Made by a program: the position numbers and the translations under genes. From a virus: 25,006 nucleotides of DNA. Of this stretch, positions 7,362 through 14,174 are shown piece after piece. The stretch spans positions 1 through 25,006 of IMG/VR virus record IMGVR_UViG_3300021963_003708, one strand, 5' to 3'. The notes below the pieces were generated by a model. That model did no database searches and was not told the origin of the DNA. It saw nothing but the letters and a program-made list of their open reading frames with translations. Each line of letters begins with the position of its first letter. Position 1 is the stretch's first letter.

Positions 7362-7515
7362 CTTTGCGTTTTTTCTTTTCAAACACTTTAGACCCATCAA
7401 TCTGAGCCTGAATCATCATATTCTTGTAGGAGTGGCGTTCAACGGGGTCAACAATAGTTGCCATTACACGTTTGACCTGACGGTCGATGCGGAAGTTTTT
7501 ATCTTTTTTTAACAT
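7342..7515 (-). CDS. Small basic protein, unknown function
   Basis: 57 aa starting MLKKDKNFRIDRQVKRVMAT and rich in Lys/Arg, with a C-terminal KKKRKDEAQ run. The middle (DPVERHSYKNMMIQAQ) is helical. Codon structure, ATG start and a position between the hsp20 terminator and dCMP deaminase support it as real. Small proteins with similar VKRIMATI-type motifs occur in marine T4-like phages (from memory). Function unknown; nucleic-acid binding is possible given the charge. Confidence 0.7.
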   Translation of the reverse strand: MLKKDKNFRIDRQVKRVMATIVDPVERHSYKNMMIQAQIDGSKVFEKKKRKDEAQAD

Positions 7516-7521
7516 GATTTA

Positions 7522-7527
7522 ATTATA
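7522..7527 (-). promoter_or_regulatory. Putative -10 element before the 57-aa gene and dCMP deaminase
   Basis: Minus strand GGTGTATAATTAAATC places TATAAT seven bases before the ATG at 7515. No convincing -35 is present at 16-18 bases. The same GGTGTATAAT context precedes gp45. A leaderless or very short 5' UTR would follow, so confidence is low. Confidence 0.3.
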
Positions 7528-7552
7528 CACCAAAATAATATAGTTGTGAGGC

Positions 7553-7576
7553 AAAAATGGGGTCATTGCGACCCCA
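7553..7576 (-). terminator. Rho-independent terminator after hsp20
   Basis: Minus strand TGGGGTC-GCAAT-GACCCCA, a 7-bp stem, followed directly by TTTTT. It sits 5 bases after the hsp20 stop. Confidence 0.85.
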
Positions 7577-7580
7577 AAGT

Positions 7581-8039
7581 TTAAGCTGCTTCTTGAAGCA
7601 ACTTAGGTTTTGTAAAATTGATTTCTTTCGAAAACTCAATCTTACGTGGCTTCTTATGTTCAGGAATGATATTCTCCAAACCAATTGTCAAAATGCCGTC
7701 TTTGAATTTAGCACCACGAACTTCGATGGTGTCATTCAAACGGATAGACTTGGTAAAGGAACGAGTACCAATTCCACGATACACATAGTTGACCTCAGAT
7801 TTATCGGACTTCTCACCCTTAACGACAAGAGTGCCGTCTTGGATTTCAACCGAAACTTCATCTTCACCAAAACCAGCAACAGCCATTTCAACGATGAAAC
7901 GATTATCGTCTACCTTGATAATGTTGTGTGGTGGGAAAGTGGAGTTTCGGCTTTGTTGACCTTCAACGATACGTTCTAGTTCATTGAAAAGGTTATCGAA
8001 GCCAACAAATTGTGGATACAATGTTGCAAAGCGTGTCAT
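7581..8039 (-). CDS. hsp20: Small heat shock protein Hsp20 (alpha-crystallin family)
   Basis: 152 aa. N-terminal arm (FDNLFNELERIVEGQ) typical of IbpA-type proteins, alpha-crystallin domain about residues 38-132 starting PPHNIIKVDDNRFIVEMAVA, the A-x-x-x-G-I-L signature AKFKDGILTIGL, and a C-terminal IIPEHKKP tail where an I-x-I/V motif would normally be. Acts as an ATP-independent holdase for unfolding proteins, in phage probably protecting virion or replication proteins. It has a strong RBS (AAGGAG) and a 200-base structured leader, and its own terminator. Hsp20 genes are widespread in T4-like cyanophages and pelagiphages. Confidence 0.95.
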   Translation of the reverse strand: MTRFATLYPQFVGFDNLFNELERIVEGQQSRNSTFPPHNIIKVDDNRFIVEMAVAGFGEDEVSVEIQDGTLVVKGEKSDKSEVNYVYRGIGTRSFTKSIRLNDTIEVRGAKFKDGILTIGLENIIPEHKKPRKIEFSKEINFTKPKLLQEAA

Positions 8040-8070
8040 AGTTTCTCCTTATTAAGCGAGTTAATGAAAT

Positions 8071-8239
8071 GTAACCCCGAAGGCGTTACGCATCCAGCTT
8101 ACCTTATACTGGCTCGAACTTTCGTGTCGAGGGTGTAATTACACGGACGCCTTATGCCGTAGCGACCAACGGAACCTAAGGTAGGTGTTCTTGGCAGATA
8201 TTTACAAGGGTGCCGCCTTGTTCCCATCCCGAGGGATGG
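8071..8239 (-). ncRNA. Structured, GC-rich RNA leader upstream of hsp20 (candidate cis-regulatory RNA)
   Basis: About 170 bases with no ORF and visibly higher GC than the flanks. In minus-strand order: hairpin 8239-8224 (CCATCC/GGATGG); hairpin 8221-8204 (ACAAGG/CCTTGT); a two-part stem 8181-8150 (CCTTA/TAAGG outside, CCGT/ACGG inside); then a multibranch element closed by GGCGT/ACGCC-type pairing (8151-8147 with 8086-8082). Inside it are GTGT/ACAC (8144-8133), CTCGA/TCGAG capped by AC-GAAA-GT (8131-8113) and CCAG/CTGG (8112-8094). A UUCG-capped hairpin (8089-8071) reuses the closing strand, so two folds exclude each other. That resembles a riboswitch aptamer with its expression platform. No known class recognised. 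Confidence 0.6.
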
Positions 8240-8240
8240 T

Positions 8241-8408
8241 TTATTTAGTTTCTACGTATGCGTTTTTATTAACCAAATACTTCCGATGAGGCAATTCTGG
8301 CTTATATACCTTGATAAAGACATAATTAGCCTCTCTAATTTCATCGGTCACATCATCACAATATACAATCTCTCCAGTATACGTGTTCTTTAATTTTACA
8401 AGTTTCAT
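8241..8408 (-). CDS. Small conserved-type protein, unknown function
   Basis: 55 aa starting MKLVKLKNTYTGEIVYCDDV and ending NKNAYVETK. A beta-rich pattern, strand-TGE turn-strand, then REANYVFIKVYK. It lies just downstream of RegA, separated by 15 bases, and its stop lies immediately before the structured RNA leader. I recall similar small proteins in T4-like cyanophages, but no function is known to me. Confidence 0.75.
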   Translation of the reverse strand: MKLVKLKNTYTGEIVYCDDVTDEIREANYVFIKVYKPELPHRKYLVNKNAYVETK

Positions 8409-8423
8409 AATATAAACTCATTA

Positions 8424-8825
8424 TTACTCCGGGATTTTCTTACCAATATTGTATTTGGCTATAAGTTCCCAATCGTCCTTTTCTTTGAAAGAAATAATTT
8501 TTATTTGGTGTAGTGGTGCAATATTGTCAATCATTACTTGTGGGTTTAGAATGGTAACTAGACCCCATTCTTCCAATAATTTGGCAATTGCATTCCTTCT
8601 TTGTATATCATTCTCTGAAATATTAGAAGGTTTTCCATCTAAAGCAAACAATTCTTTAAAGTGTACCACATAGTAACGACCCTGCTTATGTAAAATGTGG
8701 CAAGACTGATAAAGGACCTTTTCTTTGCGTGAAGACACGCCAATACGGGTCAATGTCTCTCTTACTTTTAAAAAGTCATCTTGTTCGTTGAGCTTTACTT
8801 CAACGAACTTATTTAAATCTACCAT
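8424..8825 (-). CDS. regA: RegA translational repressor
   Basis: 133 aa, against 122 in T4. Strong match to the T4 protein: DFLKVRETLTRIGVSSRKEK, KVLYQSCHILHKQGRYYVVH, HFKELFALDGK, AIAKLLEEWGLVTI and IISFKEKDDWELIAKYNIG. RegA binds translation-initiation regions of early phage mRNAs and represses them, tuning replication-protein levels. It follows gp62 by one base, the T4 order (62 then regA). In T4 regA is followed by 43; here about 4.5 kb of other genes separate them. Confidence 0.97.
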   Translation of the reverse strand: MVDLNKFVEVKLNEQDDFLKVRETLTRIGVSSRKEKVLYQSCHILHKQGRYYVVHFKELFALDGKPSNISENDIQRRNAIAKLLEEWGLVTILNPQVMIDNIAPLHQIKIISFKEKDDWELIAKYNIGKKIPE

Positions 8826-8826
8826 C

Positions 8827-9210
8827 TCACTTCCTCAATCCACCGATATCGGTTTGTTCTTTTAATTGTTGGATTTGTTCATTGCTAAGTAGGCGTAGAG
8901 CCTCACGGGCTTTGGTGTCTGAAAAACCATAGACTTGTTTGATACATTCCAAATCATCATTTTTCTCGGTCTTAGCCCACTTCGCAAACGGCCGTTTCTG
9001 TGACCGCACGGTATTTAGTAAAAAATCAAACTGCAACTTTTTATCAAGGAAGTGTCGTCTGTTCATCTCATTTGCATACATGATACAATCTTTATGATAT
9101 GACAGACTACGGTTCACCAAAAAAGGTTGATAGTCTTTCTCAGTTAATTCATCTACAATAAGAGGTTTCTTATTCTGTAGGATTGCATTTACATAATCAA
9201 AAGGACTCAT
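8827..9210 (-). CDS. 62: Clamp loader small subunit (T4 gp62)
   Basis: 127 aa, shorter than T4 gp62 (187 aa), as in other marine relatives. Diagnostic stretch PFLVNRSLSYHKDCIMYANE, then MNRRHFLDKKLQFDFLLNTV and RSQKRPFAKWAK. With four gp44 subunits it forms the ATPase that loads gp45 on DNA. It lies downstream of gp44, but three genes intervene (an endonuclease VII relative and two membrane proteins), unlike T4 where 44 and 62 overlap. Confidence 0.93.
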   Translation of the reverse strand: MSPFDYVNAILQNKKPLIVDELTEKDYQPFLVNRSLSYHKDCIMYANEMNRRHFLDKKLQFDFLLNTVRSQKRPFAKWAKTEKNDDLECIKQVYGFSDTKAREALRLLSNEQIQQLKEQTDIGGLRK

Positions 9211-9213
9211 AAC

Positions 9214-9372
9214 TCACCAATGTCTAATAACACCTGCCACAATAAACATGTTTGTGACAAGGTATGAAATAATAATAATGGTTCTAATCATGGCGATACG
9301 GTCAGCTTCCTGAACAGTATAACCACTCTTTTCACCTATGGCCTTGGCCCACAATCTCCACCACTTTCTCAT
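9214..9372 (-). CDS. Small membrane protein, unknown function
   Basis: 52 aa starting MRKWWRLWAKAIGEKSGYT, with one hydrophobic helix about residues 28-48 (MIRTIIIISYLVTNMFIVAG) and an aromatic end (IRHW). The basic, Trp-rich N-terminus suggests an interface with the inner face of the membrane. Start overlaps the preceding membrane-protein gene by 4 bases (ATGA). Its conserved-looking companion and placement in the clamp-loader operon suggest a shared membrane role, which is inference. Confidence 0.75.
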   Translation of the reverse strand: MRKWWRLWAKAIGEKSGYTVQEADRIAMIRTIIIISYLVTNMFIVAGVIRHW

Positions 9373-9659
9373 ACCACCAACATTCTTACCAATCCAATAG
9401 TGTCGATAGTTGTTAACAGTATGTAGTTAGCCAACATACCAAATGACTTACGAGTATAAGCAGCCCAAGCATAGATAGCGCAGCCAAGAATCCACACAGG
9501 GTAAAGAACCAAGAGGGGAGGTGTTGGTACGGTAAGTGCCATTGTAATGCTACACCCAATACTAATAGCCCAAGCAAGAAGTTCGGCAACAAAGCGAAAA
9601 CGATTAGAATACCAGTCATCTGCAATCCAGTCCCATAATTTCAATAACATATCATTCAT
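9369..9659 (-). CDS. Small multi-pass membrane protein, unknown function
   Basis: 96 aa with an amphipathic N-terminus (LWDWIADDWYSNRFR) and three hydrophobic segments near 22-43, 47-68 and 74-95. Motifs WAISIGCSITMALTVPTPPL and FGMLANYILLTTIDTIGLVR are of a type I associate with marine T4-like phages. Overlaps the endonuclease VII stop (ATGA). Sitting inside the replisome operon, it could tether replication to the membrane, but nothing in the sequence proves this. Confidence 0.75.
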   Translation of the reverse strand: MNDMLLKLWDWIADDWYSNRFRFVAELLAWAISIGCSITMALTVPTPPLLVLYPVWILGCAIYAWAAYTRKSFGMLANYILLTTIDTIGLVRMLVV

Positions 9660-10039
9660 AATCTATTTTGTAAGTAACTTACAGCCTTTTTAACACCATC
9701 AAGGTTATCACCGAGTAGACCAATTGCTGTATTGCATTGTCTACAAATCCAACCTCTGAATGTACCCCTCACAGGGTCATGGTCTAAACACAAACTATCT
9801 TTACGTTTAGTTAGTTGTTGGACATATTCTTTACCACAACATTCACAATGAGTGGTTATTGGGGGTGCAGTCTTACGTAGTTCTGCAACTTCTTTAAATC
9901 GTTTAGCTTTACAAACCTTACAACGATTGTCGTGACCATCATGGTGCGTCTTATTCAAAGGAAACTCTGACAGAGGTTTATCCTCTTTACAATACAAACA
10001 AGGTTTGGTTGTATTTAAATCAAAGTTATTCTTTGTCAT
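9656..10039 (-). CDS. Endonuclease VII-like Holliday junction resolvase (T4 gp49 relative)
   Basis: 127 aa. C-terminal endonuclease VII domain: zinc ligands C65/C68 (CECC) and C99/C102 (CRQC), catalytic LDHD (D86, H87) and N103 in QCNTAIGLLGDNLDG. This matches D40, H41 and N62 of T4 endonuclease VII. The N-terminal half adds another Cys4 site (CLYC at 14-17, CKVC at 40-43). The enzyme cuts branched DNA such as Holliday junctions. It overlaps both neighbours by 4 bases, tying it to clamp-loader expression. A homing-endonuclease origin is possible, since related domains occur in mobile HNH enzymes. Confidence 0.85.
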   Translation of the reverse strand: MTKNNFDLNTTKPCLYCKEDKPLSEFPLNKTHHDGHDNRCKVCKAKRFKEVAELRKTAPPITTHCECCGKEYVQQLTKRKDSLCLDHDPVRGTFRGWICRQCNTAIGLLGDNLDGVKKAVSYLQNRL

Positions 10040-10968
10040 ACAAACTCACACGATACCATCAATTCAGTTAAGCATGCTACTAGATTAATTTCAGTATCAG
10101 CAACAAACGCCTGTTTATATTGATAGTCAGCAAGAATGATTACAGCCTGAGGAATAGATTGTGGTTTCATCAGGTCATACAATGCATCATACAGTTGACG
10201 GAATACTGTATTCGTATCCATATCACTTGTAGCAACCCATTTACGAATAGCACCAAAATCTTTCTCTTTGATGTGTTTGATAATCTCCGTAAGTTGGACA
10301 TTACCAATCTGAGAAAGAATACCTGTATCAATCTTGCCAAACTGAGCATAACGCTGTAGTTCATTAATGACACGGCGGAAGTCTGGGAAGTGTTTCTTCA
10401 CCAATTCTGCAATTACCTTGTCTTCATACTCAACTTTTTCACTTTGCAAAACCGACTGAATTCGTTTGAAGAATTGACCAGCCATCTGTGTCTTCTCTCC
10501 GCCCTTGAGCGCAAAGTCAATCACAGCACAACGACTGTGCAATGGTTCAATGATACGGGTTTTGTAGTTACAAGTAAAGATGAATGAGCAGTTGACCGCA
10601 AATTCTTCAATAGCATTACGCAAAGCAGGTTGCGTAGAGTTGGGGTTTAGATAGTCAGCCTCATCAATGATAATGACCTTACGACCACCAGTCAATGACA
10701 TACTTGAAGCATAGTTCTTAATCTTGGTACGAAACGTGTCGATACCAGATTCGTCAGAACCGTTAATGACCATGTAATCACAACCGATTTCTTGGCACAA
10801 AGCCTTCGCAACGGTTGTCTTACCAACGCCTGCACTACCAGCAAGTAGTAGATTAGGAATTTGTTTTTGATTTACATATTCCTGAAATGGTTGTTTTAGT
10901 CGGTCAGGAAGAATACATTCTTCAATAGTTTTAGGACGGTACTTCTCCGTCCACAATAGATGTTCCAT
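10036..10968 (-). CDS. 44: Clamp loader large subunit ATPase (T4 gp44)
   Basis: 310 aa, close to T4 gp44 (319 aa). AAA+ motifs: Walker A GSAGVGKTT (44-52, K50), Walker B VIIIDEADYL (D102, E103), sensor 1 region FTCNYKTRI and the SRC arginine-finger motif HSRCAVIDF (145-147). The N-terminal LWTEKYRPKTIEEC is the RFC/gp44 signature. It hydrolyses ATP to open and load gp45. First of a tightly overlapping unit 44, endonuclease VII, two membrane proteins, 62, regA. RBS GGTGAG precedes the ATG. Confidence 0.97.
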   Translation of the reverse strand: MEHLLWTEKYRPKTIEECILPDRLKQPFQEYVNQKQIPNLLLAGSAGVGKTTVAKALCQEIGCDYMVINGSDESGIDTFRTKIKNYASSMSLTGGRKVIIIDEADYLNPNSTQPALRNAIEEFAVNCSFIFTCNYKTRIIEPLHSRCAVIDFALKGGEKTQMAGQFFKRIQSVLQSEKVEYEDKVIAELVKKHFPDFRRVINELQRYAQFGKIDTGILSQIGNVQLTEIIKHIKEKDFGAIRKWVATSDMDTNTVFRQLYDALYDLMKPQSIPQAVIILADYQYKQAFVADTEINLVACLTELMVSCEFV

Positions 10969-11008
10969 AACTCACCACTTTCATAATAAAATAATATTGT
11001 ATCACAGT

Positions 11009-11185
11009 TTAGACCAAATCAGATCCATTTTTAATCTCCTCGATACGGCGTTCTAGTACACCAATAGCTGTATTAAAATGTCCTGTGCCTTCTCGGTCAG
11101 GATTATAATAATATCTACGGAGAGTTTCAACTTCGGTTTCTAAGACCGCAATATATTCTTCACGAGTAGTATCAAATGTTTTCAT
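11009..11185 (-). CDS. Small protein, predicted helical, unknown function
   Basis: 58 aa starting MKTFDTTREEYIAVLETEVE and followed by TLRRYYYNPDREGTGHFNTA. Two helices, the first coiled-coil-like (EEYIAVLETEVETLRR), the second ERRIEEIKNG. Its ATG shares one base with the upstream stop (TAATG), supporting translation. It lies between gp45 and gp44; function unknown. Confidence 0.7.
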   Translation of the reverse strand: MKTFDTTREEYIAVLETEVETLRRYYYNPDREGTGHFNTAIGVLERRIEEIKNGSDLV

Positions 11186-11358
11186 TATTTTTTCTCATTC
11201 AATCTAGCAACAACTTCAAGGTAAGGCTCGGTGACCATCTCTGTGATAGTTTGACCCATTCGAATCAAGCAACCGTTTTCATTGTCTTCAACATACAAAA
11301 CGGCATCTGAATTAATTGCAATAGAAACACCTTTAGGTGTAGTAAAGAATTTCAACAT
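11185..11358 (-). CDS. Small protein, unknown function
   Basis: 57 aa starting MLKFFTTPKGVSIAINSDAV, then LYVEDNENGCLIRMGQTITE and a helical end. The pattern of short beta strands followed by a helix resembles small proteins that accompany gp45 in marine T4-like phages (recollection only). It follows the gp45 stop after two bases, so the two are probably co-translated. No family assigned. Confidence 0.7.
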   Translation of the reverse strand: MLKFFTTPKGVSIAINSDAVLYVEDNENGCLIRMGQTITEMVTEPYLEVVARLNEKK

Positions 11359-11360
11359 GA

Positions 11361-12044
11361 TTAAGCCTTCTCAAATTTAGAACCAGTTTCAGTTGTAATC
11401 CAATACTGCAATTCAGCAGACTTGTGTTTGAAGTGAGAGATTCCTTTTGAGGAGATTGATACAGTATAAGCACCAGACATGAGTTTACTTAGATTCTCTG
11501 TCTTGAATACCATACGATATTTGTCTCCGTTGCCACCAGAAATTTCTAGAGCATCGGTGTGAGCAGAATCATTTTGTAGGTCAAGGGTGATAATCTGAAC
11601 ATTTGTACCATCAGATTCAACAGCAACTTGTGGTGAAGATAGTACGTTTGCTGCCCGCATAATCCAATCAAAGTCTTCACCAGACAATTCAAAAGTAATT
11701 TCTGGAGATGGCATCGTCAGTTGTTTTTCAGGCGGTACAACAATCATAGTTGGTTCGCAAAAGCGATACTTGATTTTACTACGACCCTTGTTGCCACAGA
11801 TAACAACATGCTTTGAATCAAATTCAAACGATGGGTCATCTTTGTGTAGCGATACTACAGACAAGAAGTTGTTTAGGTCATACACACCAAACTCAGCGGG
11901 AATGTCCTCTTTGATAGTTACTTCAGCAAGAATGTTCTTGTGTGAAGAAACAGTTTTGAGTGTTTTACCTTTTTTGAAAAGAATGCCTTGGTTGATTGCA
12001 CCAAAGTTCTTCAAAACAGATAGAGTTTCATTAGATAGTTTCAT
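11361..12044 (-). CDS. 45: Sliding clamp / DNA polymerase processivity factor (T4 gp45)
   Basis: 227 aa from ATG at 12044, identical in length class to T4 gp45 (228 aa). N-terminus MKLSNETLSVLKNFGAINQG aligns with T4 MKLSKDTTALLKNFATINSG, and FGVYDLNNFLSVVSLHKDD matches the T4 VAIYDLNGFLGILSLVNDD segment. A GTG four codons upstream overlaps the GAGG ribosome-binding site, so ATG is preferred. The trimeric ring tethers gp43 and, in T4, recruits gp55 to activate late transcription, so gp43, gp55 and the clamp here probably work through it. Preceded by its own promoter. Confidence 0.96.
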   Translation of the reverse strand: MKLSNETLSVLKNFGAINQGILFKKGKTLKTVSSHKNILAEVTIKEDIPAEFGVYDLNNFLSVVSLHKDDPSFEFDSKHVVICGNKGRSKIKYRFCEPTMIVVPPEKQLTMPSPEITFELSGEDFDWIMRAANVLSSPQVAVESDGTNVQIITLDLQNDSAHTDALEISGGNGDKYRMVFKTENLSKLMSGAYTVSISSKGISHFKHKSAELQYWITTETGSKFEKA

Positions 12045-12072
12045 TATATACCTCACAGTTAATCATATTAAT

Positions 12073-12101
12073 ATTATACACCATTATCGAACAAATTGCA
12101 A
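12073..12101 (-). promoter_or_regulatory. Sigma70-type promoter for gp45
   Basis: Minus strand TTGCAA, 17 bases, TATAAT. The -35 lies inside the last codons of the dNMP kinase gene. The -10 is 28 bases before the gp45 ATG. Confidence 0.6.
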
Positions 12102-12695
12102 TAGCGTTTTGACTTTATTGCCTAGTTCATCAATTGAACCATTGTTCTCAATTACATGATTGAATTCGCATCCAATCCAATCCCATTCGGACTGGTGAAC
12201 GCCAAGTTCTTTCATGTGTTTTGCCGCAGAATAGAATCCCTCATTCGCATCTTCTGCCACCTTAAACCATTCAGGTTCAGGTCCACGTTTTACCCGTACA
12301 ACAACGCCGCCATTATCTTGGATATATTTTACTTCATTTTTAAACCTAACATCAGTAACAACAACGTCTTTACCTTTTGCACGGTTTAACAATGAGATAA
12401 CCCAAATGTCTTCGTGAAATACATCTCTACCAGCTTCTGTACCCATCAATTGCAAAGCAAGTCTTGGAGTAAATTCGTAACCAAACTTTTCACTCCAAAA
12501 CTTATCAGGTTGCTCACGCCAAGTCCTTGAAAACTCGGTGTTACCTTCTAGCAGTTCACGTGGCCATCCGAAAATGGAAGAACAGGCATCTTTTAATGGG
12601 CGAGCAAAACTATCGGGAATAAAACCTTCACTTGCGAGAAGGTCACCAACAGTTCCTTTACCGGAACCAATAAAACCTACCAGTCCTATAATCAT
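12084..12695 (-). CDS. Deoxynucleoside monophosphate kinase (T4 gp1-like)
   Basis: 203 aa. P-loop GFIGSGKGT (7-15), then FARPLKDACSSIFGWPRELL, LALQLMGTEAGRDVFHEDIW and VVTDVRFKNEVKYI, the typical order of phage dNMP kinases. It phosphorylates dNMPs to dNDPs, feeding replication with dCMP deaminase elsewhere in the window. Start overlaps the upstream 80-aa gene by 4 bases (ATGA). Confidence 0.9.
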   Translation of the reverse strand: MIIGLVGFIGSGKGTVGDLLASEGFIPDSFARPLKDACSSIFGWPRELLEGNTEFSRTWREQPDKFWSEKFGYEFTPRLALQLMGTEAGRDVFHEDIWVISLLNRAKGKDVVVTDVRFKNEVKYIQDNGGVVVRVKRGPEPEWFKVAEDANEGFYSAAKHMKELGVHQSEWDWIGCEFNHVIENNGSIDELGNKVKTLLQFVR

Positions 12696-12934
12696 GCGGT
12701 TGCCTCACTCTTTCGATATGTTACACCCTTTTTACCAGTTTCTGGTCTTGAATTCCAAAACAATTTGCCTTTAGACATTTGTTTCAGTCTTTGTTTTGCC
12801 ATGTAACGGCGCATTTGGTATTCATCAAATGATTCACCTTCAAGGCGTTCAGGCACAAACAGATTTTTAATTTCTGTCGGTGCAGTTTCAATTACCGGTG
12901 TTGGTGATGTGGTGTTTTCTTCAACTTCATTCAT
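12692..12934 (-). CDS. Small protein with LFVPERLEGESFDEY motif, unknown function
   Basis: 80 aa. A disordered Pro/Thr-rich N-terminus (about 1-22), then LFVPERLEGESFDEYQMRRY, a basic helix (MAKQRLKQMSKGK) and LFWNSRPETGKKGVTYRKS. The arrangement recalls small phage proteins of unknown role. The start shares one base with the glycosyltransferase stop (TAATG). Confidence 0.7.
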   Translation of the reverse strand: MNEVEENTTSPTPVIETAPTEIKNLFVPERLEGESFDEYQMRRYMAKQRLKQMSKGKLFWNSRPETGKKGVTYRKSEATA

Positions 12935-13749
12935 TACAATTTTCCTGTAAACTGAGCAACAGCAGGCATATTACCAGTAAAGGCGTATGTACCAATGTGT
13001 TGTGTTTTCATCCAAGGACACAAATAGATTTGTCCATCCATTTTACGCCACATTTGACAGAACATATAATCTTCCGACAAATAGCGGTCAGAACCACCAC
13101 CAACAATAGATTCTTTGGTGTCAATTACAGTATCAAAGTAAGCATGAATGTAACGAGTACCGTCAAAGTTGGCTTGACCAACATGGTCTGGTTTGTAACG
13201 AATCAATGGATATTGTACAGCCATCTTATCGAAAACGTGACGTTTAATCATCATAAAACCAGTACCAATTTCCATAACTTCAAGAGGTTCGGTAACTTGG
13301 AACTGTGATGTGCCTTTAACTACGTTGAAGACATACTCACCTACCAATTGTTCCAATTCTCTAGGGTCAATATTTGGATGGTTGCGGGCAGCAGTTGCGA
13401 TATTGCCCCAGTTCATTGATTTTTTAGGATATGGGCCACCGATAACATCTTTATCTAGTGCCATCAAAGCAATTACATCTTGTGGATTGAAATGAATGTC
13501 GCTGTCAATAAACAGCATGTGTGTGTAATCTGTGCGTAGGAATTCATCTACAAGATAATTACGAGCTCGAGTAATCAATGATTCATTGAACAGGAATGAA
13601 AATTTAATTTCGATTCCATATTTTGCCATGGTTGCTTGCAGGTCAAGACAAGACTTCATGTAGAGTCCGTGGTTCATACCGCCATACATTGGGGTTGCCA
13701 CGAATAGTTTGTTTTTTCTTAGTTCTTCAACTTTGACTTGTATTTCCAT
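12934..13749 (-). CDS. GT-A type glycosyltransferase
   Basis: 271 aa. Opens KLFVATPMYGGMNHGLYMKS, a family-2-like nucleotide-sugar fold; DxD metal site in HMLFIDSDIHFNPQD (D82, D84); ARNYLVDEFLRTDY before it and VIGGPYPKKSMNW after it; late acidic motif LSEDYMFCQMWRKMDG. The fold transfers a sugar from an NDP-sugar; acceptor could be phage DNA, host surface glycan or a virion protein, which the sequence does not settle. T4-like phages use other families for DNA glucosylation, so surface modification is also plausible. Begins after a strong terminator, which leaves its promoter unclear. Confidence 0.8.
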   Translation of the reverse strand: MEIQVKVEELRKNKLFVATPMYGGMNHGLYMKSCLDLQATMAKYGIEIKFSFLFNESLITRARNYLVDEFLRTDYTHMLFIDSDIHFNPQDVIALMALDKDVIGGPYPKKSMNWGNIATAARNHPNIDPRELEQLVGEYVFNVVKGTSQFQVTEPLEVMEIGTGFMMIKRHVFDKMAVQYPLIRYKPDHVGQANFDGTRYIHAYFDTVIDTKESIVGGGSDRYLSEDYMFCQMWRKMDGQIYLCPWMKTQHIGTYAFTGNMPAVAQFTGKL

Positions 13750-13760
13750 AATGTATCCAT

Positions 13761-13807
13761 AAAATAAAAAAAAGAGGAGTGATACTAATATGTATCCAAC
13801 TCCTCTT
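13761..13807 (-). terminator. Rho-independent terminator after the winged-helix-like gene
   Basis: Minus strand 9-bp stem AAGAGGAGT/ACTCCTCTT. The 18-base loop itself holds a nested hairpin GATAC-ATATTA-GTATC. A T-rich tract (TTTTTTATTTTA) follows. Strong by eye. Confidence 0.85.
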
Positions 13808-13823
13808 GTGGCCTAAGTTTTAA

Positions 13824-14096
13824 TTAGGCAAAAGCACGTTCACCTGAAGAACGGACAGCAGCGATGCCAGCGGCAACGATACGCTTGGTAGGAGTACCAA
13901 GACGGTAGAAAGAAACTTTCTCGCCGTTGCTGTTGATGCGGCTGTTAAGGTAAATTGCATGACCTTCGTTACGCAACTCATTGATGGTTGCGGATGGGTT
14001 TGCAACACCAAAGACAGACTGCATTTTGTTTGCGGTCAAAGTGTTGTAAGAGCCTTCTTTAGAAAGGTAAGCAAGAATTTTAGATTTAGTGGACAT
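13824..14096 (-). CDS. Small winged-helix/HTH-like protein
   Basis: 90 aa from ATG at 14096, supported by GGAG; the longer open frame would run through the leader RNA. Residues 1-50 (SKILAYLSKEGSYNTLTANK, MQSVFGVANPSATINELRNE) form a helix-turn-helix; YLNSRINSNGEKVSFYRLG is the beta wing. The C-terminal end is Ala/Arg-rich (RIVAAGIAAVRSSGERAF). Probably binds DNA, perhaps as a regulator or a small nucleoid-type protein. It is a single-gene unit with its own strong promoter, leader pseudoknot and terminator, so high expression is likely. Confidence 0.75.
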   Translation of the reverse strand: MSTKSKILAYLSKEGSYNTLTANKMQSVFGVANPSATINELRNEGHAIYLNSRINSNGEKVSFYRLGTPTKRIVAAGIAAVRSSGERAFA

Positions 14097-14118
14097 TAAT
14101 AGTCTCCATAATAAACAC

Positions 14119-14166
14119 GAATCGCACTTTAAAAAAGTATTTGAGAGGCGATTCAATCTCTCAAAT
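14119..14166 (-). promoter_or_regulatory. H-type pseudoknot / attenuator-like 5' leader
   Basis: Minus-strand stem 1 ATTTGAGAG/CTCTCAAAT (14166-14158 with 14147-14139, 9 bp). Its loop contains GAATCGC (14154-14148), complementary to GCGATTC (14125-14119). Loop lengths of 3, 0 and 13 bases allow an H-type pseudoknot. A T6 run follows stem 1, so stem 1 alone could act as a terminator. The fold begins two or three bases after the predicted transcription start. Confidence 0.65.
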
Positions 14167-14174
14167 CAGATAAC

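Noticed and set aside
8071-8239. tRNA or tmRNA in the hsp20 leader
   Set aside because: A GTTCGA string is present, but it belongs to a GAAA-capped stem and not to a T-arm. No acceptor, CCA or tag peptide is seen.
12880-13308. Long plus-strand ORF of 142 codons
   Set aside because: It lies antisense to the glycosyltransferase and 80-aa genes, whose products have clear motifs. It has no RBS or family features.
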